DNA of 64,000 nucleotides, taken from assembly GCA_029204225.1 (NCBI GenBank), contig CM055106.1, forward strand, positions 47,877,337-47,941,336, in the 5' to 3' direction. A program made the translations under genes and the position numbers. Shown in pieces: positions 22,076 to 34,049 of this stretch. The first letter of the stretch is position 1, and the number at the start of each line of letters is the position of its first letter. Source of the DNA: Diphasiastrum complanatum. Lineage: Eukaryota; Streptophyta; Lycopodiopsida; Lycopodiales; Lycopodiaceae. The notes below the pieces were generated by a model, which made no database searches, was not told where the DNA came from, and saw only the letters and a list, made by a program, of their open reading frames with translations.

Positions 22076-22430
22076 TCATGAAATTTTGGCAATAAACTCT
22101 TCAATTTGCTGGTCCGAGACATAAATGTCGCATTCAAGGATCTGATCTAGCTCCTCAGACTGTGCAACGTTTCCCGAAGGAACAGAGCCATGAGAAATTG
22201 TATTGGAAACATCTTTAGCCTCTTCTGCTACAATAACACAATTTGAGCTGAACGACGAAGTTCTGAAGTCATGAGCCTCTGAAGGGCTACATAAATATTG
22301 GCTAGAAGCTGCAGCGTGATGAACTTTGGGAAGCTCTTCCGCCTCTTCTGTCACATTGGATTTTGAGGTAAATGATGAACTGCTGAAGCCATCGGCCTTT
22401 TGAGAGCCCTGTAATAGGCTAGCTGAGAGA
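22076..22430 (-). CDS. Ser-rich acidic protein, probable last exon
   Basis: The minus frame is open from just after an in-frame TAG near 22,440 to its stop after FIAKIS at 22,076. It contains two internal repeats of about 50 residues: GFSSSSFTSKSNVTEEAEEL and DFRTSSFSSNCVIVAEEAKD, followed by SEELDQILECDIYVSDQQIE. The missing start codon upstream suggests an acceptor near 22,430-22,440, so this may be the last exon of a gene whose first exon is the ORF at 22,679-22,858. I do not recognise the family. Acidic and Ser-rich composition suggests a disordered protein. Confidence 0.4.
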
Positions 22431-22678
22431 TTTGGAGCTTTTGATGATCGCTAGTATCACGCATCACAAGGAATGCAGGCCGATAAAAATTTCTCTATTA
22501 GAGATCTAAGTACAGGGGATAAATATTTTAAACAAGGAATAAACTCTTTACGATGTGTTGACAACAGCAAAGAAATCAGCAACGTAATGACAAACTTATG
22601 CATGGTTTGTCGATTCATATTTCTATCAGAGGTTTCTCTTGATAAGAAACTCACTGTCGAATCTATTAATAGAATATT

Positions 22679-22858
22679 TTAGCTTTCCAAATAAGCAGTA
22701 TCATTTGCAGGATCAGGGTTGATGAGAACCCACTTCTGCTTGAAAGATCCACAAGAATCAATACTCCATTGCGACGATCTAAACGCAGCATCTCGTATCC
22801 AAGTAAGACGAGCGACATGATAGAAAACTAAAGAAGAAGATCTTGGCCCAGGCCCCAT
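22679..22858 (-). CDS. 59-codon ORF with TATA box, unknown
   Basis: The ORF opens at ATG 22,858 with a favourable context (A at -3, G at +4). An in-frame stop lies upstream and a TATA box (TATAAATT, 22,901-22,908) about 45 bp upstream. It encodes MGPGPRSSSLVFYHVARLTW, then IRDAAFRSSQWSIDSCGSFK, then QKWVLINPDPANDTAYLES. No family is recognised. It may be a short complete gene or the first exon of a spliced gene continuing at 22,430. The sequence is free of frame breaks, unlike its neighbours. Confidence 0.4.
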   Translation of the reverse strand: MGPGPRSSSLVFYHVARLTWIRDAAFRSSQWSIDSCGSFKQKWVLINPDPANDTAYLES

Positions 22859-22900
22859 AATAACAGAAGAATGCAGCTACGTGGAAAATGCAAGGAACCC

Positions 22901-22908
22901 AATTTATA
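22901..22908 (-). promoter_or_regulatory. TATA box of the 22.7-kb ORF
   Basis: TATAAATT on the minus strand, about 43 bp upstream of the ATG at 22,858, within the range expected for a plant core promoter with a short leader. Confidence 0.4.
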
Positions 22909-24288
22909 GCAAATTAGCCAACAACATGAGATCAAATGAGAAGAGAGGGAAAGAGGAGGAGGGGAGGCATGGTTGGAGGAAGGGAAAGCGTGGTGCCCGC
23001 TGTGGATTTAGGGTTTGGCGGTGCCGTGTGAAGATGGGAGATTGACGCGATTCAGACAATCATGTACGTGGGACCAGCTCATGGGCTCGTGTCATGATGA
23101 CTCGGTCCCAAGGAGGTTTATGAGGAGTATATTTATGCATAAGCATCAACATCTACAAGCCCTTATGAGGATATTTATGCACCTCTATGTCTAGGATAGA
23201 AGTTAGAAAATCCCTCTCAAGCATACATACAGCCTCCACCATATCTTCTTGTTTTGTTTGCACGTCTATCTCACTAATCTCCTTACCAGACATCCATCTA
23301 CATCATGTTTGTAGTACAACTAGATTTTAGTACATTCATATTATCTTATCAAACTTGTATTAGAAAAAAAAAACACACAATTTCATAAGATATCGATGTA
23401 AACAAAAAAAATTAAGTACCTGACAACGGATGCTAATTTGTAAATGGTATCACGAAGTTGATCAGTTAGACAGCCACGAATGCACATTGGAAATATGTAC
23501 TCGACCATCTTCAACCAATCATGAGATTTTAGACCATGGACTTTTCCTTCAGCTGTGAATGATGTTCGTAGTGAATGAGCAAAATTTGTTGGTGTTCTCA
23601 TCTCGCAAATGACTGACCGTACGTACTTATACTCTTCTTTCGTAAGAATTTAAGGGGCTCTTGGAATACTATAGGTATTTCCATCAGTACATAATTTTGG
23701 CCAATACTCTTTTTTGTTTTTTATTCTTGTAGATCATGCCTGGCAAAAATACTATCTTTGTCGCCCACCAACTGTTTCCATATTGATTCACCCACATTTT
23801 TTAATATGTGCATAGGATCAAGCAAGTGATTGATCAAAAGGTTATTCCAATATGGTAAACAATGAAAGATGGATAGTCTTTTCATACCATTGATTGGCTT
23901 AGTCTCGGATTCAATCCAAAGTTTGTGCCAATCTGCACGGACATTCTCTTTGGAGGCATTCTTGTTTCTGATCTTCCTCCAAAGCCTCTTCTATGAGCAT
24001 TTCTAAATGGATGATTTTCATCATGCAAGTACTTGCGATGATTTTCATACACAACTTTGTTTAAATGACGTGAGTGACGAGCATCAATATTTGGTCCACA
24101 AATGAGACACGTGTGATATCCAGAAGTTGTAAAACCTAAAAGAATAAAATCCAATTCGTGTTATAAATAAAAAAAAATTTTAAAGAATAAATATTGCATG
24201 CATAAAAAATAAATATACAAACATGATGTCATATGCTTGGACTCCCTTCCATAGTAGCTCTAGTTCTTCAATCATTGGTGCAAAGTAG

Positions 24289-24540
24289 AGTTAAGAAAAC
24301 AGTTTAAACACCCGACCGGATTAACCCCCACAGCACAACATCAAGTGCAACAAGACAAGACAACAGAATTGCTCTCCACAAACTGTATATTCCACTCATT
24401 AGTAAGTACAAAGATAAAGTTGCTTAAAAGCACTCGAAGGGCTCGTAAAAGAAAGACGGCCCGATAATTCTAGAACTAAGCACATGTGGTGTCGTCGAAA
24501 TAAGAAAGCACTGTATAAGTCAATCATTGCTATTTTAACT
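24289..24540 (-). repeat. 3' LTR of copia element A
   Basis: 252 bp, same length as the 5' copy at 28,637-28,888. Its ends are inverted AGTTAA/TTAACT. Confidence 0.92.
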
Positions 24541-24639
24541 CTCTCCCTCAATGATCAACGTCTCTCTTTATTTTAGAGTTTATTCTATTCATGGAACATA
24601 CTTCCATGATAGTATTATAAGTAAAAGCTTTTTTTTTTT

Positions 24640-24960
24640 TTACATAACCAGATCTAAGCCAAGTTTGGCTCTAAAAGTCTCAAACTTTTCTTTACTTAAA
24701 GCTTTTGTAAATATATCAGCAACTTGTAACAACGTAGAACAGTGTACAATACTTATATCTTCAAATTGTAGCTTCTCACGCACAAAGTGATATTTTACCT
24801 AAATATGTTTTGTCCTTGCATGAAAGATAGGATTCTTAGCCAATTGTATTCCACTTTGACTCTCACAGAAAATAACAGTACGATCTACCTACTTCATGCC
24901 AATCTCACATAACAACTTATGTAGCCAAACAGCTTCCTGGGTAGCAGAACTTAACGCTTT
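24640..24960 (-). pseudogene. RNase H of copia element A
   Basis: Contains LEAKYKALSSATQEAVWLHK and LLCEIGMK, then, across a stop, LAKNPIFHARTKHI, KYHFVREKL and DIFTKALSKEKFE. These are the C-terminal RNase H blocks. The N-terminal half of RNase H and the whole RT are absent: the block is fused directly to the integrase tail. Confidence 0.75.
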
Positions 24961-26154
24961 ATATTTGGCTTCTAAGTAATGTCTCTTACTTCCGACCAGT
25001 TTCTCCTTTATTGCTCCTATTGTCAAGTACCTTCCCCTAGGCTCTTGAATAGGTGGTGTCCTTTCATACTCGCCCTCTCGACTCTCATCTTCACGTGCAT
25101 CATTTTGTGAAGCGTCTTCTTCATCTTCTTCTTCCAATATTGTGAGAAGTCTTTTGATGCTTTCACCACTTGCATGGTCTTCATCTTCATACCTATGTGT
25201 CTCATCAAAGATCACATCTTTACTAATGTGAATCTTGTTCATTACAGGATCAAAACACCTATATGCCTTCGTCCTCTCATCATAACCGACGAGGATACAC
25301 TTGATTGCTTTGGCATCAAGTTTCTTTCATTCTTCCTTTGGCACATGTACATAGGCCTTACATCCAACGACACGAAACTTGTTTATTCATGTAAATGCTT
25401 CTTTGGGAGTCACATTTGGAACCGCAACTGTAGGGCTCCTATTTTGCAAGAACATTGCCGCACTGCACACTTCCGACCAAAGTGAATCGGTCAAGCCCAT
25501 TTGCTTCATCATGGAACGTGCACTCTCCATAATAGTCCTGTTTTTCCTTTCAGCTACAAATTTACTATGCAGCGTGTGTGACTGTGTGAATTGTCTTTTG
25601 ATGTCATGTTCCTTGCAAAAGTCCTCAAAATCATCAGATTTGTATTTGCCCCCTCTATCAGATCTTAGCACTTTAATGTGTGCATCCAGTTGGTTCTCTA
25701 CCAAAGTCCTGAACTCCTTGAAGCGAGCAAAAGCGTCAGATTTCTTCTTCAAGAAATAAATCCATGTCCTCCAAGAGTAACCATCTATGAAAGTCATAAA
25801 ATAATATGCTTTCCCCAATGACATGGTCTTCATTGGGCTGCACAGATCGCTGTGAATAAGTTCCAACGGTTTCTTAGCTCTTGCAGCTCCACCTTTCTTG
25901 AATGTCTCCCTGTGATGCTTTCCCATGACGCATCCTTCACATATTGCATGATGATCATCCTGCAATGTCGGTAACCCTATTACCATCTTCAGCTTCGCCA
26001 TCAATCTCAAGCTCCCATAGTTCAAATGACCAAGTCTTATGTGCCACAACTCAGATTGAGATGTTGTTGAGATAGCCAAACCATATTCTCCTGATTTTGC
26101 AGCATCCAATTTATAAAGGCCATAGTTACTTTCTCTATAACCTTTCGCCACCAC
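24961..26154 (-). pseudogene. Integrase of copia element A
   Basis: LWHIRLGHLNYGSLRL and CEGCVMGKHHRE give the zinc-binding region. HSDLCSPM (first Asp), LRSDRGGKYKSDDF (second Asp) and FVAERKNRT (Glu) give the catalytic triad. The C-terminal DVIFDE block and an acidic linker end at 24,961. The catalytic residues are preserved although the reading frame is broken between 25,242 and 25,387. Confidence 0.82.
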
Positions 26155-26163
26155 TTTATGGTT

Positions 26164-26592
26164 CTAATTCATATCCCTCATAAGGCATCCATCTTTGACA
26201 AAGTCAACCTTAAGATGTTGATTTGCCATTACTCCAACATAAAGCAAACTCTTTTTGAGTCTAGGAACATAAAGCACATTAGGAATATTCTTGATTTTAC
26301 CATTAGGAAACTGCACAGGTACATTGCCCACACCCTGTATTTGGCATTCCTCCCCATTGGCTTGAGTGACCTTATCCCCATCATGGATTGGTGAGAATTT
26401 CTCAAACCAATCACGTTTCTCGGTCATATGCCTTGTGGCGCCTGAATCTATGAACCATCTGGCACCATCATCAACCTGGGATGCCAATGATGATAAGAAG
26501 ACACTTGCCTCATCATCTTCTCCATCATCTTCAGCAATGTTGTCTTGTTGGGTCGCTTTTCCCGCTTTATGTCCGCTTTCTTCTTGTAACAC
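26164..26592 (-). pseudogene. Protease of copia element A
   Basis: WFIDSGATRHMTEK carries the catalytic Asp of the retropepsin. IPNVLYVPRLKKSLLYVG is the conserved second half. It follows the gag zinc knuckle and precedes integrase in the same orientation. Confidence 0.8.
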
Positions 26593-27359
26593 TCACGTGC
26601 CCAATGACCCGGTTTGTGGCATTAGTAACATTTGCCTTTCTTCTTCTTTTTTCCTTTTGATGACGACTCTCCCTCGTCGTCATCATCCTTGGATCTCTTG
26701 GGAATCTTTTTCCATCCTTTATGCTTGCCTTTAGCAAGCAAGGCTTGATCCTCTTGTGGGGTTTGCCTTGACTTCACCACTTCGCGACGCTGCTCTTCCT
26801 GCAACATGATTCCGTGGAAGTCTTCAAAAGTAGGCAATATCTCCCTCAAAGCAATGCCGCTCACAAACATCTGTAGCCCTTCTGAGACACCGCTCATTGT
26901 GGTATGTACCAATTCAACGTCCCTAATTGGTTCTCCAATTGCCACAAGTTGATCTCTTAGCTCCTATATCCTGATGAAGAAAGATCCCACTAATTCACTT
27001 TCTTTCATCCTTACTGCGTTCAATCTTGACTTCAAGAACATGGCTTGAGCTGGATTGCAAGTTTGAAATTTCATTCTAAGAGCTTCCCAAGCTCCCCTAG
27101 TCGTCGTGGCATCACTTATATGAGTGATCACATGGCCTTTCACTGAAAGATTGATCAAGGACAATGCTCTCTACGCCTTTTTATCAAAGGCCCTCATGTC
27201 ATCTGGAGTGGTATTTGGCCGAACTTCAATACCTGTCACAATCTCCCATAACTCTTTCTCCATCAAAATGCTCTTCATTTTAAATTTCTAGATGTTGTAG
27301 TTAGAAGCCCCATCAAGTTTGCTTGCATCGCCCAAAATTGCCTCATTGATGTTTGCCAT
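26590..27359 (-). pseudogene. Gag of copia element A
   Basis: The start codon at 27,359 opens MANINEAILGDASKLDGASN. The UBN2-type gag follows with ALSLINLSVKGHVITHISDA, AWEALRMKFQT and ALREILPTFEDFHGIML. The zinc knuckle near 26,590-26,632 has the CX2CX4HX4C spacing but with a stop codon in its first loop. At least four in-frame stops occur. Confidence 0.8.
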
Positions 27360-28621
27360 TTCCAAACTGCTTGAAACTCCACCTGTAGGCTATAAAGTGT
27401 ATGCCGAAGCCAACCGCGATGTCAGAAATAAAAAATAATGACCTGCAATTTTTGGCTTACCAGGCCACCTGCCGCTCTTTCGCCAAATTGAAAGCCAAAC
27501 TGGCGTCGCTTTCCGAAATGCTTCTCGTCACCAACTCCCAGCTACATGCCCAGTGGAATGGTGAAATCACATCTGCCACGCTCTGAACACTTTCTCCACG
27601 GCAATCACTCTGTTTGGCGTACCGTACTTGCAAGTATAGTCAGGGTGTCCTTCGTTTGGAGGCTTTCGTCTTTTATTTGGCCAAAATAGGCTAAAGGAGG
27701 TGAAAATAAGGGCAATTTGGGTTTTTGAACTATTTCTTCAGTTTGAAGAAACTTCACCTTTCACAAAACTTGGGACCCAACAATTTTTTTCAATTTGAAA
27801 ATTTTTAATGAAAAGAAGGCCTATTTTGCCTTTCACTTCTTCAGAACTCTTTCAAAGCCCATCTAAGGGTGATCCTTCATCCTGTGGCCCACGTTTCTCC
27901 CTGAGAACTTTATCTTGGCCATTGATCTAATTGAGGCTCATCTGATGGTTCAAAACGACATCTCGACAGTAAAGCCCACTCCTCCACGCGCTAGACATCT
28001 CCAGCCGCTACAGCCATTCTCAGATTCCCTACGCGCGAGTTCTGCGCCTCCCTCCTCCTTCTCTTTCAGCGATGGCAGCCTCAAGCCTTTACATTCAAGC
28101 TATGAAAGTTGTGTTTGCTTCACTCCAGCTCATTGGCTGATCCACGGCCGCCCACGGCCTCTCCACACATCCACAACAGTAGCAGAAGGCCCACTCCTGG
28201 CTTTTCACAGCTTCAAAAACGGATCTGTATTAAGAGAGAAATGCTTTTTCCCTTCTTGAAACTCTAGCTATCAAAGAAAAAGATATTTTTGGGTTTTATC
28301 TGAACTTCTTGAGAATTTAACTGAGCAGCTACCTATCCCTCTGAGGTTGCCCTATAGCAAGCAATATTTTGCTCCAAATCGCTCTTCAAACGGTGTTCGA
28401 TTGGATTCAAACCAATCACAAACGCCAAGCAACCCTTTAGAAGAATTTTCAGCTTCAATCTTTGCTTGCCCTCTGATTCAGCCGACAATCCCCTACCTCT
28501 GAATCTTCTTACAGTTTTGAGCTAATCCACGAATCTCCACAGACTCAGTTTTGTGCTTCCTAGCCAACAAACCGTTGTGAATTTGCAGCTCTCTGTTCTT
28601 GTCCGATGATTGTAGCCACCA
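27360..28621 (-). other. Unusually long leader of copia element A
   Basis: 1.26 kb separates the primer site from the gag ATG; in the other elements here this distance is 100-600 bp. The leader is GC-richer than the coding part and includes a 114-codon frame on the opposite strand (27,915-28,259; MAIDLIEAHLMVQNDIS, then Pro/Ser-rich) without known motif. It may contain captured host sequence. Confidence 0.45.
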
Positions 28622-28636
28622 AGGGCTCTAATACCA
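28622..28636 (-). other. Primer-binding site of copia element A
   Basis: Minus strand reads TTGGTATTAGAGCCC, directly adjacent to the 5' LTR ending at 28,637. Confidence 0.85.
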
Positions 28637-28888
28637 AGTTAAGAAAACAGTTTAAACACCCGACCGGATCAACCACCACAGCACAACATCAAGTGCAACA
28701 AGACAAGACAACAGAATTGCTCTCCACAAATTGTATATTCCACTCATTAGCAAGTACAAAGATAAAGTTGCTTAAAAGCACTCAAAGGGCTCGTAAAAGA
28801 AAGACGGCCCGATAATTCTAGAACTGAGCACACGTGGTGCCGTCGAAATAAAAAAGCACTGTATAAGTCGATCATTGCTATTTTAGCT
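28637..28888 (-). repeat. 5' LTR of copia element A
   Basis: 252 bp, about 96% identical to the copy at 24,289-24,540. It lies between the target duplication and the primer site. Confidence 0.92.
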
Positions 28889-30448
28889 AGTAGATATCCA
28901 TATTTTTTACTTTATGTTTTCCAATTAGAAGTGCTAGCATGAGATGTCCTTTTTAATGCTTAGCCAAGGTGGAACATTATAGTTGACCAACACCACTGGC
29001 CAAGTAGACCATATGCTTGACATTTTTCCAGAGGGGTTAACCTTATCTGTTGCAAGTGCAAATCTTATATTTCTTGTTTCACTTGCAAAACATGGATATT
29101 CTTCGTCAATGTGTTTCCATGCAGGAGAGTCTGAGGGTACTCTCATGATCTCATCCGAAGAACGATGACTAGCATGCCAATTCACAAGTTCCGCAAAGGA
29201 CTTGCAACGAAATAATCGTTGCAATCGTGGGATTATTGGAAAGTGTCGTAACACCTTGCATGGGATAGTGGTCTCTTGTAAATCATCTCGATATCGAGGA
29301 GTATCGCATACAGGACAAGCTTTTAGCCCTTGATACTCACCACGATAGAAGATGCAATCTTTCGGACAAGCATGATGCAATGTATTGTCCATTCCCATTG
29401 CACTCAACATTTTTCGTGCCTCACCTCTTGTCTCTAATATAGTGTTTCCTTCTTGGAGTAGTTTGCGCAATAACCTGTACATAATGAGATAAATTTTCAG
29501 AATATAAAATAAAAGATCCTTTAGCCAACTAAAACATTTGACTTGAACAACATATCTATTAAATTCTTTAAAAAAAATCGCAATCTTATTTACCCAAATA
29601 AGGATGTAACACTTGTATCACTCCATTTATATTTTGCTTGGAGGTTCAATATAAGCAATGAAGCGGCCAAATGAGATGTCTTTGCTCCAGGATATAGTGG
29701 TGTGTTTGATTCTTCTCTCAATTTTTTTTCCTCGGCACTAATAAATGATTCACTATCATGTTCAGTGCATTCTTCCACATCATGATGCTCATAGACGTTA
29801 TTTATCAAGTTGTTCATGATTTCAACTTCATCTTGAATGCAAAAATCATTTTTAGCACTTGATCTTGATTTTGAAGAAGAATAAGAAGAAGATCAAGGCT
29901 GATTTGCTTTGGCACGTTGTTGTTCATCTATTTTCATCATGGCTCTCAATCTCATACGCTCACGACGTGATAGTTGATTTATATGCGGCCCATCGTATGT
30001 CAATCTTGTTTTGGATATGGAGTGACTGTTGTCATCGTCACTAGAGCTAGATGACAATTCATAGTCCTTCAAACATGAAAAACAAATTAACATATTCATC
30101 AATTAACAAATAAGATTGTCATTCATGAAAATTAAAACTAAAATTAAGACATGCAAATCAAACACCATATCTTAAATTAAGGCATGCAATATGAAATATA
30201 AAAAACAATTGATTCACATTCAACATAACTTGCTCTCACTAAATAGATAAAATGTATTTTGATATTCACAAGATACATGCTTGTGTTTGGCTCAAAGCCT
30301 TTTGTACACATCTTGGAAGAGGGCGATTGAAGCTATATTTCATGAATAGCTCTTCACCACATATAATGGGCCTTATCGCACATACCATTACGTATGTACT
30401 TTTTGAGTTCCTAGAAAAGTATTCTTCCTTTCCATTGGTGCGTTTCTC

Positions 30449-31355
30449 GAAATCACAATGAAGATGAAGACCAACAGTTCTTGAACACGAACGATCCACG
30501 AACGAGATTCTCTTGCGGTCCTATACGAGAGAAAGGCGGACGAGGTAAATGAAACCAATGGTGGAAACAAAACCTGTTCTGTCCTCACGCTCCAAGGAGT
30601 ACCACCAGAGATCACGCAAGTACCAGAAGTACAGAGACCTGACCTGATGGCATGACGTCAGCAGATACTCCCTAGGTCGTGGCTAAACTACCACTCTTGT
30701 AATTCTCTGGTTAGTTGTAGATGGTTAATCACTCTAATCTTACATTTGCATAGAGAGACTGTACTTACTGAATAAGACTTGACATATATCAATAGGATAC
30801 ATAGTGTGTAATCAAGCAAGAAAGAACAAAAAGAAGTTTGATGCTAGTAAGCAATCAAGACGAACTCAGACAGAAGCTCCGTCTGCGTGCGAGAAGATAA
30901 TTTTGTTTAGGATCAGAAGATCCAATTGTCCGCTAGTGAAGCGAGACTACTACTCATGAGAGAGCCGTGCTTCTCTCATGCCAACGCACTGTGTAAATTT
31001 GCATGCAGTGCCCTAAAGAAATCAGAGAAAATCAATATAGATTATTTTTTTGGTTGTGTTTGATCCTGGATGTCGAATGCTTATGTTGTGTATTTTAATA
31101 TGTCTGAGTTTTCTTGTTCCCTTTGAATTCCGCACCTTAGTTGAAATGAAGTCGAATGCTATATTAATTTTAAGAACGTAGATCAGTAGTACCTGACTAC
31201 AATCCTCTGGAGGACTGTAAGAGTGTTTCAGCTGACAGTGCCCAGCGAACGCCTCTAAACTCCATCTGAATTTCGAAAGAGAGTCGCGAATGTTTCGTGA
31301 ATTTTCTTCTCACGATTCTCAACATTCGTATCGGAGCACCACTCGACTCCCAACA
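30449..31355 (+). repeat. 5' LTR of copia element B
   Basis: The LTR starts GAAATCACAATG (first T of TG apparently lost) and ends CTCCCAACA at 31,355. Its counterpart lies at 35,384-36,289. Confidence 0.88.
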
Positions 31356-31356
31356 G

Positions 31357-31369
31357 TGGTATCAGAGCC
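31357..31369 (+). other. Primer-binding site of copia element B
   Basis: TGGTATCAGAGCC starts one base after the 5' LTR. Confidence 0.85.
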
Positions 31370-31469
31370 ACTCTGTCTTATTCTGTCATAGCCAAGAAGC
31401 TAGCAGATCCAAGAGGCCAAGCATTTAGACAATCAACCAAATGACAAGAAAAATAGACTTCAAGAAGCA

Positions 31470-32519
31470 ATGGCTTCAATCAGCAACATGCAGAACAAGA
31501 TCTGCACTATACTCAATTCTTCAAGATCTAACTTTCTAGCTTGGAAAGTTAATACATTTTTGATACTCAAGGGTGAAGGACTCTTCCCCTGGGTGGATGG
31601 CACAGAAGAAATGCCTACGACAAGAGGCAAGGAGCTATGCAAATGGAGGGAGAAAAACGACAAGGTAGTAGCCTTGCTATCATCTTTCATCTAAGATAGC
31701 CTTACACTTGACCTAGCCACACTCTCCAAAGATAAGGAGCTGTGGGATATATTGCTCACAAGATTTCAGACGAAATCAAAAAGTCAGATTATGATGCTAG
31801 AAGATCAGTTGACGAATCTGCAGTGGGATGGAAAAGACCTCACCTCTTTCATGAGAAAGATGAAGGATCTGTTTCTATCACTACACCACTCAGGAGCAAA
31901 GATTGAAGTATCAGCTGAGAAGCAGCTCACATATACGTTGAGAGCCTTACCCAGATCTTTCCAAACAACACGAACCCTGCTCGCGAAAGATCCTACCATG
32001 AACCTCAAAAAGGCGATTGTCAATATTCGAGAGGAAGTCGAGGCCAGAGAGCATCTTGATCACAAAGATGGTTCTGACCATGCACTCTACGGCAACAGAG
32101 AAAAATCAAAGAAACAATTCAAGCCTAAGAGGGAGTCGAATCAGAGGCAGGATTGTGACCAACAAGCAAAGGGGACCAACAAAAGCAACTGGAAGACCAA
32201 ATGGAGGTCAAAACAACAAGATGCCGACAAGAAGACCTGCATGAGATGCAGAAGAGACGAGCATACAGTAGATACCTGTTGGCTCAATCCCAAGATTGAG
32301 TGTATCCATTGCCATAAGAAGGGTCATGCAGCCATAAATTGTTGCCAGAACCCAAAAAATAGATCAGCACAGAACAGACAGGAGAACAATAATAGTTCTT
32401 CCGATGTCGAGGAGCCCGAGAGCTCGAAGATGGGCGAAGAAATAACGAACAAAAATTGTTCAACCGCCTACATCTGTGAAGATGTGTGTGCAGCATCAAC
32501 GTCTGCACACACGAGGTGA
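31470..32519 (+). pseudogene. Gag of copia element B
   Basis: The ATG at 31,470 opens MASISNMQNKICTILNSSRS; a TAA at about 31,692 interrupts the frame, which then continues with SKDKELWDILLTRFQTKSKS. Two CX2CX4HX4C zinc knuckles follow: CMRCRRDEHTVDTC and CIHCHKKGHAAINC. Most copia Gags carry one, so the tandem pair is notable. Apart from the single stop the frame is intact to 32,519. Confidence 0.85.
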
Positions 32520-33838
32520 TTCTGGATTCAGGAGCCACCTCACACTTCGTGACATCAAGACGAATCATGTCTGATTTCAGAAGTGCAGATCCCTCAAGAT
32601 TCATAGTTCTTGGAGATGGATCCAGACATCAACTGAACGGTATTGGTTCACTCTGGCTCAGCACCAACGGTAGAGACAAACGACTCAAAGACATTCTATT
32701 TGTGCCAACTCTGCAGCAAGACTTGCTCTTTGTAGCAAGAATAGTAGATGCAAGGATGCGTGTGATGTTTTCTAACAAAGCATGCAACGTGATTGATGCC
32801 AGCACCAGCACTCTCATTGCTCAAGGCAGAAGGAAAGGAAACCTATATCATCTGAAGGTACGCCTACTTGTAGATCAGGTGCATCAGACTCATGACGACT
32901 CGCCAGACACTCTGTGGCACAGAAGACTCTGCCACATGAACTCAATGGCACTCTATTAGACAAGTCATCATAGAGCAATAACAGGAGTCAGCATCTCGAA
33001 TTCAACCAATTCGGTCACCTGTGATGCATGTTTGAAAGGCAAGATGTCATGCACACCATTCGTCAAAGACTCCTACAAAACGACAAAGATTCTGGAGCTG
33101 GTGCACTCTGACATCTGCGGTCCATTCAACGTGATCTCAGTAGGAGGTTCAAAATACTATATAACCTTCATTGATGATTATAGCAAGTTTGCCAGAGTGT
33201 ATTTTATTTTAAATAGATCTGAAGCACTCGATAAATTCACTGAATAAGTGAATTGGGCTGAGAGATGCATAGGCAGCAAGGTGAAGCAGATCTAAACAGA
33301 TCGAGGTGGTGAATATATCTCGAATTGCTTCATTGACTTCTACAATGATCGTGGCATTATTCATAGAAGAACTGCAGCCTACACACCGCAGCACAATGGT
33401 GTTGCTGAACAAAAGAACAGGACCCTAATGGAAGTAGCCAGATGCATGATGGCCTATTCGAAAGCTCCAAGGGCATTGTGGGTTGAAGTAGTAGCTACAG
33501 CTGCATACATCCAGAATAGGACAGGTAAATCTGGTGTTCCTCACATGACACCACATGAGCTATGGTGGGGTAGAAAGCCCAACCTGTCTCACGTCAGGAT
33601 ATTTGGCTGTGTAGCATATGCACATATTCTTGATAAGCTTCGCAAGAGGCTTGATTTGAAAGCCGAGCAAGGATTTCTGGTAGGTTATGACAATAATTCG
33701 TCATACTACAGAATCTACATGCCAAACATGAACATTATGAAAACAGTGAACGATGTCAAATTCAAAGAGAGCAGGACAATGGCCAACGAAGACCCTGTTA
33801 GCTATGAAATTCTAGAAAGACAGTCAGAGAGAGCATAG
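32486..33838 (+). pseudogene. Protease and integrase of copia element B
   Basis: Protease: VILDSGATSHFVTS with catalytic Asp and ILFVPTLQQDLLFVA. Pre-integrase: LWHRRLCHMNS, a stop near 32,957, then CDACLKGKMS. Integrase: HSDICGPF, a Gln-to-stop type change near 33,294, DRGGEYISN, HNGVAEQKNRT with the Glu, then MEVARCMMAYSKAPRALWVE and VGYDNNSSYYRIYMP. The catalytic acids survive but at least three stops break the frame. Protease overlaps the gag end by 34 bp in another frame. Confidence 0.85.
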
Positions 33839-34049
33839 GACGAACACAAAAACGAAGATTTTTGAGTCATCTCCCATTCGAGCGACGAATCAGACGAAGA
33901 AAGATTCGAGAGAAAACCTGCCGCCGCAGTTCCTGTAAACCAAGATGGTTCTGGACCGAGCATAGCAGACAAGGGCAAAGGCATAGCTGTTCCGGGAGGA
34001 TCTCCCAGAAGGTCGACAAGACCACAAAGAGCGCCAGCAAGATTTGTGC

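Larger units (their letters stand above)
24289..28888 (-). mobile_element. Ty1/copia element A inside tnp2, TSD AGTAG
   Basis: A 4,600-bp minus-strand element with two 252-bp LTRs, flanked by AGTAG at 24,284-24,288 and 28,889-28,893. The LTRs differ at about 11 of 252 positions (~4%), nearly all transitions. LTR ends are AGTTAA…TTAACT rather than the usual TG…CA. The internal region carries gag, protease and integrase, then jumps to RNase H with no RT. It splits the CACTA tnp2 gene, which resumes on both sides. Confidence 0.92.
23383..30102 (-). pseudogene. CACTA (En/Spm) tnp2 transposase gene, interrupted
   Basis: From right to left on the minus strand: an acidic N-terminal exon with SKTRLTYDGP (29,893-30,102); PLYPGAKTSHLAASLLILNL and KYKWSDTSVTSLFG (29,590-29,817); the tnp2 core with LRKLLQEGNTILETR, HHACPKDCIFYRGEY and LKACPVCDTPRY (28,934-29,482). 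Continuing past a copia insertion: PMIEELELLWKGVQAYD (about 24,215-24,283), TTSGYHTCLICGP and RHLNKVVYENHRKYL (23,882-24,154), then a DUF4218-like GLKSHDWLKMVEYIFPMCIR (23,383-23,601). Tnp2 cuts and pastes CACTA elements. The 4.6-kb copia insertion, a frame break near 28,930 and stops kill it. No CACTA terminal repeats were located. Confidence 0.85.
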
